Source of the DNA: Bacteroidaceae bacterium
GTDB lineage: Bacteria; Bacteroidota; Bacteroidia; Bacteroidales; Bacteroidaceae
Reading direction: 5' to 3'
DNA length: 64,000 nucleotides
Assembly (NCBI GenBank): GCA_017546505.1
Contig: JAFYWV010000020.1
Coordinates: forward strand, 27,334 to 91,333
The notes beneath the pieces were generated by a model, which was not told the DNA's origin, did no database searches, and saw only the letters and a program-made list of their open reading frames with translations. A program made the position numbers and the translations under genes. Positions 53,091 through 60,663 of this stretch are shown here, piece after piece. Each line of letters opens with the position of its first letter. The first letter of the stretch is position 1.

Positions 53091-53681
53091 TTATTCGGAA
53101 TCTACATTTATTTTTATTCCATTATGTCCGTAATTGTCAAAAAAATCAAAAAGTTCTTTTGCTTTTTTCTTGGATTCCCAAACATTGTAAGTTTCTGTCT
53201 CTTTATCATATGAATAATTTTCGCCAGGCAAGAAACAGCCTTCCGTATCCTTCCCATAATTACCAGTATGTATGGCAATGCCACTACGACCAGGCACACT
53301 ATCTACATACCATTGATAAGTTAATTGAATATCTGTTTCCCCTCTTTTTCTTCTTTCTGTGTTTATCCTTTCTTCTAATATTTTCTTAGGAATGACTTTG
53401 TAGTTTCCTTGTGCAATTGATGTATCACTATTTTTTATTTTTGCTCTATTATAGTCTGTTTCTGGTTCAAGAAAATAACCTTTTATTGAGTCCACTTTAT
53501 TGCCTGTTTCATCGTATGCCATTGCAATAAATTTGCTTACAGTGCTCTTCTTACCATACCCGATTCTAGTTGTATTTACAACAACATTTGTTTTTGTCTT
53601 TTGCTTTATTTCCCCATTCTTGCCATCCTCAAATGCTGTTGCAATTTCAAAAATGCTTGGTCTGTTTAAGTAATTTGCCAT
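53091..53681 (-). CDS. DUF5675-domain protein, putative envelope-targeting effector
   Basis: 196 residues, no signal peptide. Residues 1-22 (MANYLNRPSIFEIATAFEDG) are an N-terminal motif shared with the effector at 54592. The C-terminal domain has the DUF5675 core: YFLEPETDYNR, GNYKVIP, and SGIAIHTGNYGKDTEGCFLP, in which His138 and Cys149 resemble the His/Cys pair of L,D-transpeptidase-like folds. DUF5675 occurs in phage and secretion-associated contexts; acting on peptidoglycan is inference. It is driven by a promoter block shared with the other effector and followed by a secreted partner. Confidence 0.68.
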   Translation of the reverse strand: MANYLNRPSIFEIATAFEDGKNGEIKQKTKTNVVVNTTRIGYGKKSTVSKFIAMAYDETGNKVDSIKGYFLEPETDYNRAKIKNSDTSIAQGNYKVIPKKILEERINTERRKRGETDIQLTYQWYVDSVPGRSGIAIHTGNYGKDTEGCFLPGENYSYDKETETYNVWESKKKAKELFDFFDNYGHNGIKINVDSE

Positions 53682-53772
53682 ATTAAAAAAGTTTTACCAT
53701 TAATAATACCGCAAAATTATTGTATGGTTCCCGTGACAAGGTTGCTGATTTGTCACTTTCTTATTATTATCC

Positions 53773-53803
53773 CAAATATACAACCTCAACCATCGGTTGT
53801 CAA
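53773..53803 (-). promoter_or_regulatory. promoter of effector B, shared leader block
   Basis: On the minus strand TTG (53803-53801), 20 bp, TATATTTG (53780-53773). A second -7-like TAATTTTG lies nearer the gene. The block 53733-53850 aligns with 55137-55255 upstream of the other effector, including GACAAGGTATTGACAACCGA. Confidence 0.78.
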
Positions 53804-53944
53804 TACCTTGTCGGGAAAAGATTTACTATTTTGTTTATTTTAACAAATAGGTGTTTTTGCAAAAAGTGCCTTGTAGAGCGTCAGGGTAGTCTCTCGCCTC
53901 TCACTTACTATTCTTATTTTCAGGAGGATTTGGTAATGGTTTCA

Positions 53945-54093
53945 GGGCAGTATTTGGGCAGTATTTGGGCAGTTTTCGGGTAGTTTTTGACATAAAAATG
54001 ACCGACTGGACTGCCCAATCGGTCATTGTAAATCGTTGATATTTAGGTGTTAAACCTTTTTCAACCCATTAATACTCTTCTTCGTCAAAGAAG
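53945..54093 (-). repeat. att-like module b: DUF2795 gene tail + hairpin + 11-bp array
   Basis: Four consecutive 11-mers start at 53945, 53956, 53967 and 53978 (GGGCAGTATTT twice, GGGCAGTTTTC, GGGTAGTTTTT). Then hairpin AATGACCGA/TCGGTCATT (53997-54027), a spacer nearly identical to module d, and minus-strand tail codons FFDEEEY-stop (54069-54092) identical at 22 of 23 bases to the end of the intact DUF2795 gene. Here the homology stops at the tail; no array lies on its right. Confidence 0.8.
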
Positions 54094-54176
54094 TGAATGA
54101 TATTTGAATGTCAATGATTTATTATAAATGCCTTTTGATTAAACAAGTTTATTTTGTGTCAAAATACGGCAAAATA

Positions 54177-54617
54177 CTATTCCTCATATATATGAACATA
54201 TCTGTCTTTATCTAAGATTAAATCTTGTTTGAAATATAATATTGGTTTATTATTCGGAAACTTGATAAAGGAAAAAGATGCATACTTGGCTTCTATTTCA
54301 CTATATGCTTTTACAGTACCGTTATCTATAAAGAGGATTCTTGCATATGTGTCGTCTAGTGTATAACTGCATTTTTCTCTTAGTCTTTTTGACATTTTAT
54401 AAGGCAATGACCAGATAACCTTTTCATCATCATAAGGGTGTATGATATATATGCTGTCAAAATGACCTTCGCAATAATTTGCAAAAGAAAAAACTTGTTC
54501 TGTCGGTTGTGTTTTAAGTTGTAAGTCAAGTTTAGGCTCTCTTGGTGTACAACCAGTGAGTAACAGTGTTGTCAATATTGTGATTATGGCGTTATTTAAG
54601 CATATAAAGTTTCCCAT
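54177..54617 (-). CDS. lipoprotein, putative immunity partner of the DUF6973-like effector
   Basis: 146 residues from ATG 54617 (another ATG at 54629 adds four codons). The lipobox is LLLTGC. The mature protein is small with mixed beta/alpha content and no recognised family. The start lies inside the 3' end of the effector gene (overlap 26 bases), so the two are translationally coupled, the usual layout for effector-immunity pairs. It would face the periplasm, consistent with an envelope-acting effector. Confidence 0.6.
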   Translation of the reverse strand: MGNFICLNNAIITILTTLLLTGCTPREPKLDLQLKTQPTEQVFSFANYCEGHFDSIYIIHPYDDEKVIWSLPYKMSKRLREKCSYTLDDTYARILFIDNGTVKAYSEIEAKYASFSFIKFPNNKPILYFKQDLILDKDRYVHIYEE

Positions 54618-55098
54618 TGTTTGCTGCATTTATTACGTTGTTTAATAATTCTTCCTCATTCCAATTGTTTTTTATAGCTTCGTTCCCTAGTGAATAACCG
54701 ATAGAGTTGTTATGTAAGTCCATCTTTTTTGCATTTGGTTTGTTTGTAGGTTTGTTTTCGTGTGCATCTCCAAATTCTTTCGCAAGAGTAGATTTGTAAC
54801 CTGCAGAAACTTGGTTTAAAGCACACCAATAACAATGTCTGACAGCATCACCGTAACCATCTTCTTTGTTTGGAAAATGCTCTACAGCTTTTTTTGCTTT
54901 ATTTGCATTGTTGTTGAACTTATATGCAAGAGTTGGGTGTTTGAATACAAAACTCTTTTCATCATTGGAGAGGGTGTTGTATGTGTTTTCATAGCCATCT
55001 TCTTGCGGTTGAAAGTTTCCTTCATTCCAATTATCATACGCTCTTGCTCTCTCAAAAATGTTTGGTATTCTCTGGCCGTTGTTAAAAAAGTTACTCAT
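54592..55098 (-). CDS. DUF6973-like protein, putative effector
   Basis: 168 residues, no signal peptide. The N-terminus (MSNFFNNGQRIPNIFERARA) shares the motif N-F/Y-x-N ... IFExAxAF/Y with the effector at 53091. The rest has GDAVRHCYWCALN (Asp84, Arg87, His88), FGDAHE (Asp111, His113, Glu114) and KMDLHNN (Asp127, His129, Asn130-131), the conserved pattern of the DUF6973 family, which looks like a metal- or His/Asp-dependent hydrolase. Target unknown; phospholipid or peptidoglycan are guesses from the lipoprotein partner. It lies in its own module between tail copy b and the intact DUF2795 gene. Confidence 0.68.
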   Translation of the reverse strand: MSNFFNNGQRIPNIFERARAYDNWNEGNFQPQEDGYENTYNTLSNDEKSFVFKHPTLAYKFNNNANKAKKAVEHFPNKEDGYGDAVRHCYWCALNQVSAGYKSTLAKEFGDAHENKPTNKPNAKKMDLHNNSIGYSLGNEAIKNNWNEEELLNNVINAANNGKLYMLK

Positions 55099-55176
55099 AA
55101 TTATTGCACTTTAAAATTACAATGCAAAATTACCGTATGACCTTTTCTGCAAGGTTGCTGAATTGCCACTTTTAAG

Positions 55177-55207
55177 CAAATATACAAAACGAAGAATCGG
55201 TTGTCAA
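55177..55207 (-). promoter_or_regulatory. promoter of effector C, shared leader block
   Basis: On the minus strand TTG (55207-55205), 20 bp, TATATTTG (55184-55177), about 79 bases before the ATG. The surrounding block matches 53733-53850, and a second TAATTTTG box is also shared. Confidence 0.8.
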
Positions 55208-55257
55208 TACCTTGTCGTGAAAAGATGTTCTATTTTGTCTACTTTAACAAATAAAAT

Positions 55258-55289
55258 AAGGAAACAAGTTTGTTTTAACTCGTTTCCTT
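55258..55289 (-). terminator. terminator of the DUF2795 gene
   Basis: AAGGAAAC and AAGTT-like inner stem (55258-55270) pair with AACT and GTTTCCTT (55277-55289) except one mismatch; on the minus strand followed by ATTTTATTTG. It differs from the hairpin attached to the three tail copies b, c and d. Confidence 0.72.
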
Positions 55290-55322
55290 ATTGAAAAAAG
55301 TGTTTTACCGATTTGTTCCTAA

Positions 55323-55544
55323 TCAATACTCCTCTTCGTCAAAGAAGAAATCCTCCTTGCTCGGGTAGTCGGGCCAGATGTCCTCGATGCTTTCGTAAAC
55401 ATCACCTTCGTCCTCAATCTCCTGCAAGTTCTCTATAACCTCCAATGGCGCACCTGAACGCACTGCGTAGTCAATGAGCTCGTCCTTTGTTGCGGGCCAG
55501 GGTGCATCCTCCAATTTCGATGCTAATTCCAGTGTCCAATACAT
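55323..55544 (-). CDS. DUF2795-domain protein
   Basis: 73 residues: a compact helical domain (LASKLEDAPWPATKDELIDY, then AVRSGAPLEVIENLQEI) and a very acidic C-terminus ending FFFDEEEY. DUF2795 is widespread in Bacteroidetes with no known function. It stands alone, 60 bases downstream of the cobalamin adenosyltransferase gene. Its last 23 bases recur three times in the island to the left, so its 3' end looks like an integration site whose coding sense is restored by each incoming element. Confidence 0.88.
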   Translation of the reverse strand: MYWTLELASKLEDAPWPATKDELIDYAVRSGAPLEVIENLQEIEDEGDVYESIEDIWPDYPSKEDFFFDEEEY

Positions 55545-55604
55545 ATCTAAAAATCGTTTTTTTGTTAGTTTTGTTAAGTGCGTGCAAAAGTAAACTAATT
55601 TTAT

Positions 55605-56144
55605 TTATTTGCAAGGCTTTTGCCATATTTTTTCCTTTCCATCGAGCTGTTGGCGTTGAAGGACGAAAAGATAGTCGGAGAGGCGGTTCACATATACCAT
55701 AGCAAGGTGTGAAATTTTGTGCTCTTTGCCAAGTGTTGTCATTTGTCGCTCGGCGCGACGGCATATTGTGCGGCACACATTGGCACGTGCTGCCTGTTCG
55801 CTGCCTGCCGGGAGAATGAAACTTCTCAATGGTGGCAGCGAGGCGCTGATGGCATCAATCTCCTTTTCAAGCTTTTCAATGTCGGCGTCGTTAATGGGGG
55901 CTGTACAGTCATTCTCGGCAGCCAAGTGACATCCGATGGTGAATATGCAGTTCTCAATTCCTTCGATGAAATCAATGGTTACTGCATTGTCTAGCGATGC
56001 CGCAAGCAACCCCAGGTGGGCATTTAGCTCGTCGAGAGTGCCGTATGCTTCAACCCTCGGATGGTCTTTTGCCACTCTTGTGCCACCGCATAGTGAGGTG
56101 GTGCCATTGTCGCCTGTGCCTGTGTATATGGTCGCTTTTTTCAT
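55605..56144 (-). CDS. cob(I)yrinic acid a,c-diamide adenosyltransferase (PduO type)
   Basis: 179 residues. The ATP-binding N-terminus is TGTGDNGTTSLCGGTRVAKD and the family phrase YGTLDELNAHLG follows; NVCRTICRRAERQ and YVNRLSDYLFVL are in the C-terminal half. It transfers the adenosyl group of ATP to cobalamin, yielding coenzyme B12. It starts ten bases after the methyltransferase-like gene, so they share a transcript, possibly from metK. The cobalamin-dependent QueG is encoded at 21.4 kb. Confidence 0.93.
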   Translation of the reverse strand: MKKATIYTGTGDNGTTSLCGGTRVAKDHPRVEAYGTLDELNAHLGLLAASLDNAVTIDFIEGIENCIFTIGCHLAAENDCTAPINDADIEKLEKEIDAISASLPPLRSFILPAGSEQAARANVCRTICRRAERQMTTLGKEHKISHLAMVYVNRLSDYLFVLQRQQLDGKEKIWQKPCK

Positions 56145-56154
56145 TGCAAGGGGC

Positions 56155-56793
56155 TTATCTTTTCAGTGTGTAATGCTGCTTTATTCTCTCTCTGTCAAAG
56201 AACAGCAAACCGTAGCTGTGCATATCGAATGTGATGACCGTGGCGTTGTCACTGACAAGTTGTTGCCACCACTCTTGTATTGCTTTGCTGCGGTTTATGC
56301 CATCAACAACAATCACGCTGTTTTTGTTTGTGTGGGGCAGTGCTGCTTTGATGAGTGCGTGGGCGCTATCCGTTGCATTTATGTATAGCATACCTATTGT
56401 GCCGGCCTTGTTTATGATGCCCGGTAGCTCATCGGCGTCCTCTATGATGTGGCAACCGTTGGTGTCCAACATTTCTTTGGCTTCAACTGTCATCACAGAT
56501 GGGATGATTACATAGTGTGGCACGCTTGGTCTGGCAACCGACATTGCACAGGCTGCGCCGGCCGAGCCCACAGATATGCAGCTTGTTGGTTGCAGGTAGT
56601 TGGTTATGCGGAACAGTTCGCGAAAGTGATTCTTGTCGGTTCTGTTTCCACCCACAGCCTTGTCGAGTGCCTGGTAGGCATAGTATGGCAACCGTTCGCG
56701 CAAAACTTGCGTGACAAAGAAAAAGGCCGAGGGGGACTGTACTCCGTACCCCCTGTTATGCCTTTGTCTGTTTATCCAGTCGCCGAATTTCAT
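56155..56793 (-). CDS. SAM-dependent methyltransferase-like protein
   Basis: 212 residues. The N-terminus has RGYGVQSPSAFFFVTQVLRE and PYYAYQ, characteristic of a Bacteroidetes family usually annotated as class I methyltransferase. A Rossmann-like core follows with CISVGSAGAACAMSVA as a degenerate glycine loop and SVIVVDGINRSKAI. It lacks a clear acidic residue at the end of strand 2, so SAM binding is uncertain. It lies four bases after metK and ten before the adenosyltransferase gene: a SAM/cobalamin-flavoured operon. Confidence 0.68.
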   Translation of the reverse strand: MKFGDWINRQRHNRGYGVQSPSAFFFVTQVLRERLPYYAYQALDKAVGGNRTDKNHFRELFRITNYLQPTSCISVGSAGAACAMSVARPSVPHYVIIPSVMTVEAKEMLDTNGCHIIEDADELPGIINKAGTIGMLYINATDSAHALIKAALPHTNKNSVIVVDGINRSKAIQEWWQQLVSDNATVITFDMHSYGLLFFDRERIKQHYTLKR

Positions 56794-56797
56794 TTTG

Positions 56798-58090
56798 TCA
56801 GATGCTGAATGTCTCCTTTACCTTCTCTACATAGTCGAGCTTCTCCCAAGTGAAGAGCTCCACCTCCATTGTCTTGCTCTCAAGGTAACGCGATGTGAAT
56901 ACCTTTGTCACCACCTGTGGAGTGCGGCCTACGTGTCCGTAGGATGCCGTCTCGCTGTATATTGGGTTGCGCAACTTCAGACGCTCCTCGATAGCCTTTG
57001 GACGAAGGTCGAAGAGTGTCTTCACCTTTTGGGCAATCTCACCGTCTGTGAGAGCTACCTTTGCTGTGCCGTATGTGTTCACGAACACGCTCACAGGCTC
57101 GGCAACGCCAATGGCGTATGATAGCTGTATGAGAGCCTCATCGGCAACGCCTGCTGCAACAAGGTTCTTTGCTATGTGACGTGCCGCGTAGGCTGCGCTG
57201 CGGTCTACCTTGCTGGGGTCCTTTCCGCTGAATGCGCCACCACCGTGTGCACCCTTTCCGCCGTATGTGTCAACTATAATCTTGCGGCCGGTGAGGCCTG
57301 TGTCACCGTGTGGCCCACCGATAACAAACTTGCCTGTTGGGTTCACGTGGTACTTGATGTCATCGCCAAAGAGTGCAAGCACGCTCTGTGATGTAATCTT
57401 TGCCTTCACGCGTGGCATAAGGATGTTGAGCACGTCCTCTTTGATTTTTGCAATCTGCGCTGCATCGGCAGCCAACTGTGCCTCCTTGCCCTCTTCTGCG
57501 GGTTGGATGAAATCGTCGTGCTGTGTCGATACAACGATGGTGTCAATGCGCACGGGCTTGTTGTCGTCGTTGTACTCGATGGTCACCTGGCTCTTTGAGT
57601 CGGGGCGCAGATAGGTCATCTCCTTGCCTTCGCGACGAATCTCGGCAAGCTCGGTGAGGATGAGGTGTGAGAGGTCGAGCGAAACGGGCATATAGTTCTC
57701 GGTCTCGTTTGTTGCGTAACCGAACATCATTCCCTGGTCGCCAGCACCCTGTGACATTGGGTCCTCGCGCTCAACGCCACGGTTGATGTCGGCGCTCTGC
57801 TCGTGTATTGCCGAGAATATACCGCAAGAGTTGCCGTCGAACATATACTCGCTCTTTGTGTAGCCTATCTTGTTGATTACACCGCGTGCAATGTCCTGCA
57901 AGTCAACGTATGCCGATGATTTTACCTCGCCGGCAATGACAACCTGTCCTGTGGTGACAAGTGTCTCGCAAGCGACCTTTGACTGTGGGTCGAAAGCAAT
58001 GAGCTGGTCAAGTACCGCGTCCGAAATCTGGTCGGCAACCTTGTCGGGGTGTCCCTCTGAAACTGATTCTGATGTGAATAAATATCCCAT
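56798..58090 (-). CDS. metK: S-adenosylmethionine synthase
   Basis: 430 residues, somewhat longer than E. coli MetK (384). It makes SAM from methionine and ATP. Motifs: [18 protein letters not shown] at the N-terminus, [15 protein letters not shown], and [20 protein letters not shown]. Residues inserted around 180-220 account for the extra length, as in other Bacteroidetes. It is preceded by a SAM-II-type riboswitch, giving feedback control, and followed by the methyltransferase-like and adenosyltransferase genes. Confidence 0.97.
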   Translation of the reverse strand: MGYLFTSESVSEGHPDKVADQISDAVLDQLIAFDPQSKVACETLVTTGQVVIAGEVKSSAYVDLQDIARGVINKIGYTKSEYMFDGNSCGIFSAIHEQSADINRGVEREDPMSQGAGDQGMMFGYATNETENYMPVSLDLSHLILTELAEIRREGKEMTYLRPDSKSQVTIEYNDDNKPVRIDTIVVSTQHDDFIQPAEEGKEAQLAADAAQIAKIKEDVLNILMPRVKAKITSQSVLALFGDDIKYHVNPTGKFVIGGPHGDTGLTGRKIIVDTYGGKGAHGGGAFSGKDPSKVDRSAAYAARHIAKNLVAAGVADEALIQLSYAIGVAEPVSVFVNTYGTAKVALTDGEIAQKVKTLFDLRPKAIEERLKLRNPIYSETASYGHVGRTPQVVTKVFTSRYLESKTMEVELFTWEKLDYVEKVKETFSI

Positions 58091-58240
58091 AGTAGTGTGT
58101 TTTGTGCCCCGAGTGGACCAATAATCTTGTGTCGCGCAGGGCGTAGTTAATAATTTACTTGTTAAGTTACAAGCCTGGTGAAAGAACCGTTTGTGGGATA
58201 TTGAATGCCGGCGAAGTGCCTTTACAAATGCCCTCTGATG

Positions 58241-58293
58241 GGGCTTTTAGCATTTTTTATCGTGGTTGCAAGCAGTCAAATCTCTCCACACAT
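58241..58293 (-). ncRNA. SAM-II riboswitch upstream of metK
   Basis: The minus-strand RNA has GAUUUGACUGCUUGCAA flanked by the P1 arms GUGG/CCAC, then GAUAAAAAAUGCUAAAA, matching the SAM-II pattern GAUUU..C....UUGCAA ... UAAA..GCUAAA. A GCCC/GGGC hairpin (58230-58244) follows and could be the expression platform. SAM-II is known in Alphaproteobacteria and Bacteroidetes ahead of methionine/SAM genes. It occupies the middle of the 303-base folK-metK gap, which holds no gene. Confidence 0.82.
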
Positions 58294-58319
58294 ACAGCCT
58301 TTGACAGGCTTTTCGCTTG

Positions 58320-58327
58320 CAAAGGTA
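58320..58327 (-). promoter_or_regulatory. candidate -7 promoter box for the metK leader
   Basis: TACCTTTG on the minus strand fits TAnnTTTG and lies 27 bases upstream of the riboswitch. No exact TTTG at -33. Confidence 0.55.
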
Positions 58328-58393
58328 ATGGTTTTTATGTAAACATTGAGCGTTGCGGCTTTTTTTTTGTTCAAAAATCTTCTTTTTAACTTT

Positions 58394-58873
58394 TTATAAT
58401 CCCCCGGTGTCCTTTGTTGCTTCCAATAACTCTCTTATGCTTTTGCCTGTTGTGGGGTGCTGGGCATTGGGGGCAATCTCGGCAAGCGGCTCAAGGACAA
58501 AGTCGCGCAGGTGCATCAGGGGGTGTGGTATGGTCAGGCGCTCGGTATCAACTGTTTCGCTGCCATAGAGCAGAATGTCGATGTCGATGATGCGGTCATT
58601 GTATATGCCGCCGGTGGATTTTGCCGTGCGCCCCAATTCACGTTCTATTTTTTCTGTGGTGTCGAGCAGTTGATGTGGGGTGAGTGTCGTTTCAAAGGCT
58701 GCTGCGCAGTTTAGGAAACTGTTCTCGCTCTTGAACCCCCAGGGGGCTGTCTCTATGAAGGATGATTGTGCTGTGCAAGTACCAAGTGCGAGCGATAGGG
58801 CTTCTATCGCTCGCATAAGGTTTTCCTTTTTATTGCCTATGTTTGTTCCCAGGCCAAGGTATGCTGTTGGCAT
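58394..58873 (-). CDS. folK: 6-hydroxymethyl-7,8-dihydropterin pyrophosphokinase
   Basis: 159 residues. It transfers pyrophosphate from ATP to the pterin in folate synthesis. Motifs: AYLGLGTNIGNKKENL at the start, FIETAPWGF, and the metal/ATP site IIDIDILLYG followed by LTIPHPLMHLRDFVLEPL. It begins three bases after the queA stop and ends the large minus-strand operon from the methyltransferase at 63.5 kb; folate supply links it with metF. Confidence 0.95.
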   Translation of the reverse strand: MPTAYLGLGTNIGNKKENLMRAIEALSLALGTCTAQSSFIETAPWGFKSENSFLNCAAAFETTLTPHQLLDTTEKIERELGRTAKSTGGIYNDRIIDIDILLYGSETVDTERLTIPHPLMHLRDFVLEPLAEIAPNAQHPTTGKSIRELLEATKDTGGL

Positions 58874-58876
58874 TGC

Positions 58877-59935
58877 TTAGTCGATGATTAGCATTGCGTC
58901 GCCGTAGAGACCAAAGCGGTAGCCCTCCTCAAGCGCTACATTGTAGGCCTTCATCACATTGTCGTAGCCTCCGAATGCTGTGGTTAGCATAAGCATTGTT
59001 GAGTAGGGGGCATAGAAGTTGGCAATCATACTGTTTGCTATCTGGAAGTTGTACTCGGGGAAGATGAACTTGCTTGTCCAACCGTCGTACTCCTTGAGCA
59101 TTCCGCCTGTGAGCGCAGCAGTCTCCAGCACGCGCTGCACCGATGTGCCGACTGCGCAAATTCTGCGTCCTTCGGCCTTTGCCTTGTTGATGGTCTGCAC
59201 GGCATCGGTGTCGACACTTATGAGGTCGCTGTCCATCTTGTGCTTGGTGAGGTCCTCCACGTCAATCTCGCGGAAACTGCCAAGGCCGGTGTGCATTGTG
59301 ACGAATGCGGTGTCGATGCCCCTGATTTCCATTCTCTTCATCAGCTCGCGTGTGAAGTGCAGGCCTGCGAATGAGACTGTTACCGAGCCCTCTTTCTTTG
59401 CAAAGTAGGTCTGGAAATTCTGCAAGTCCTCTGGTTCTTCCTTGCGCAGGCGCTTGAAGTCCTCGGGCAATGGGGCTACGCCAAGTGCAAAAAGTGCTTT
59501 CTTGAACTCGTCGTGCGGGCCATCATAGAGGAAACGCAGTGTGCGGCCACGTGATGTTGTGTTGTCGATGACCTCGGCTACCATTGAGTTGTCCTCGCCA
59601 AAGTAGAGCTTGTTGCCGATGCGTATCTTGCGGGCGGGGTCTACAAGCACGTCCCACAAACGGAACTCCTCGTTGAGCTCGCGCAGCAGGAATACCTCTA
59701 TCTGTGCATTTGTCTTCTCCTTGTTTCCGTACAGGCGTGCGGGGAACACCTTGCTGTCGTTCATCACAAAGACATCCTTCTCGTCGAAGTAGTTGATTAC
59801 TTCTTTGAAGATGCGGTGCTCTATTTCACCTGTCTTCTTGTGCAGGACAAGCAGGCGCGACTCGTCGCGGCAAGCTGCCGGGTAGAGTGCTATGCGCTCC
59901 TCGGGCAATTTGTATTTGAACTGTGACAGCTTCAT
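58877..59935 (-). CDS. queA: S-adenosylmethionine:tRNA ribosyltransferase-isomerase
   Basis: 352 residues from the ATG at 59935 (MKLSQFKYKLPEERIALYPA, the usual start of the family). A longer frame starts at 59983, where ATG overlaps the truB stop in ATGA, and translation could begin there through coupling. QueA uses SAM to build epoxyqueuosine on tRNA. Motifs: RDESRLLVLHK, VFVMNDSKVFPARLYG, and FVTMHTGLGSFREI. Its product is the substrate of QueG (21.4 kb). Confidence 0.95.
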   Translation of the reverse strand: MKLSQFKYKLPEERIALYPAACRDESRLLVLHKKTGEIEHRIFKEVINYFDEKDVFVMNDSKVFPARLYGNKEKTNAQIEVFLLRELNEEFRLWDVLVDPARKIRIGNKLYFGEDNSMVAEVIDNTTSRGRTLRFLYDGPHDEFKKALFALGVAPLPEDFKRLRKEEPEDLQNFQTYFAKKEGSVTVSFAGLHFTRELMKRMEIRGIDTAFVTMHTGLGSFREIDVEDLTKHKMDSDLISVDTDAVQTINKAKAEGRRICAVGTSVQRVLETAALTGGMLKEYDGWTSKFIFPEYNFQIANSMIANFYAPYSTMLMLTTAFGGYDNVMKAYNVALEEGYRFGLYGDAMLIID

Positions 59936-59979
59936 ATGCTGTCCGCTTATACTAAAATGTTCTTCAATCATTTGACTGT

Positions 59980-60663
59980 TCATTGTTTTTCAAGCCATTC
60001 TTGGAATTCCTCCGGTGTTACACAATTCTCAATTTTATACTCTCCGATACGTGTGCGTATGAGGTCGGTCAGGTATCCTCCGCTGTTGAGCGCTTCACCA
60101 ATGTCGCGCGCAAGCGAACGTATATAAGTTCCCTTTCCACAAACAACACGTATTCTAATTTTGGGCAACTCGCATTCCAGCAACTCTATTGAGTCAATGC
60201 GTATCTGCTTTGGTGCAAGCTGCATATCGCTGCCGCCACGTGCCAGGTCGTATGCACGTTTGCCGTTTACCTTACAAGCCGAGAAGAGTGGAGGGCGTTG
60301 GGCAATATCTCCAACGAACTGCTTTAATGTCTCCTCCACCAGTTCCCTTGTAATGTGTTCGTATGGATAGGTGGCATCCACCGGGTGTTCCATATCGAAC
60401 GATGGGGTAGTGGCGCCGAGCATAATCTCGGCCTCATACTCTTTTGTGTGGCTTTGCAGCTCTTCAATCCTTTTGGTTGCCTTTCCGGTGCATAGCAACA
60501 AGACGCCTGACGCCAATGGGTCGAGTGTGCCCGCGTGTCCAACCTTGAATCTCTTTATTCCGTACTTACGGCTCAGGTGGTAGCGTATCTTGTTCACTAT
60601 CTGGAACGACGTCCAGGTATAGGGTTTGTTTATCGGTATTATTTCTCCTGCAACAAAGTCCAT
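59980..60663 (-). CDS. truB: tRNA pseudouridine-55 synthase
   Basis: 227 residues, short form without the extended PUA domain. Catalytic Asp is in KVGHAGTLDPLASGVLLLCT; other marks are INKPYTWTSFQIVNKIR and GTYIRSLARDIGE. It forms pseudouridine in the T-arm of tRNAs. The start overlaps the uppP stop by one base and the stop overlaps the possible queA start. Confidence 0.95.
   Translation of the reverse strand: MDFVAGEIIPINKPYTWTSFQIVNKIRYHLSRKYGIKRFKVGHAGTLDPLASGVLLLCTGKATKRIEELQSHTKEYEAEIMLGATTPSFDMEHPVDATYPYEHITRELVEETLKQFVGDIAQRPPLFSACKVNGKRAYDLARGGSDMQLAPKQIRIDSIELLECELPKIRIRVVCGKGTYIRSLARDIGEALNSGGYLTDLIRTRIGEYKIENCVTPEEFQEWLEKQ

Noticed and set aside
53720-53983. Plus-strand 87-codon frame
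   Set aside because: It covers the effector promoter block and the 11-bp array on the opposite strand and has no homology.
53945-53988. CRISPR array
   Set aside because: Repeats are 11 bp with no spacers and no cas genes nearby.
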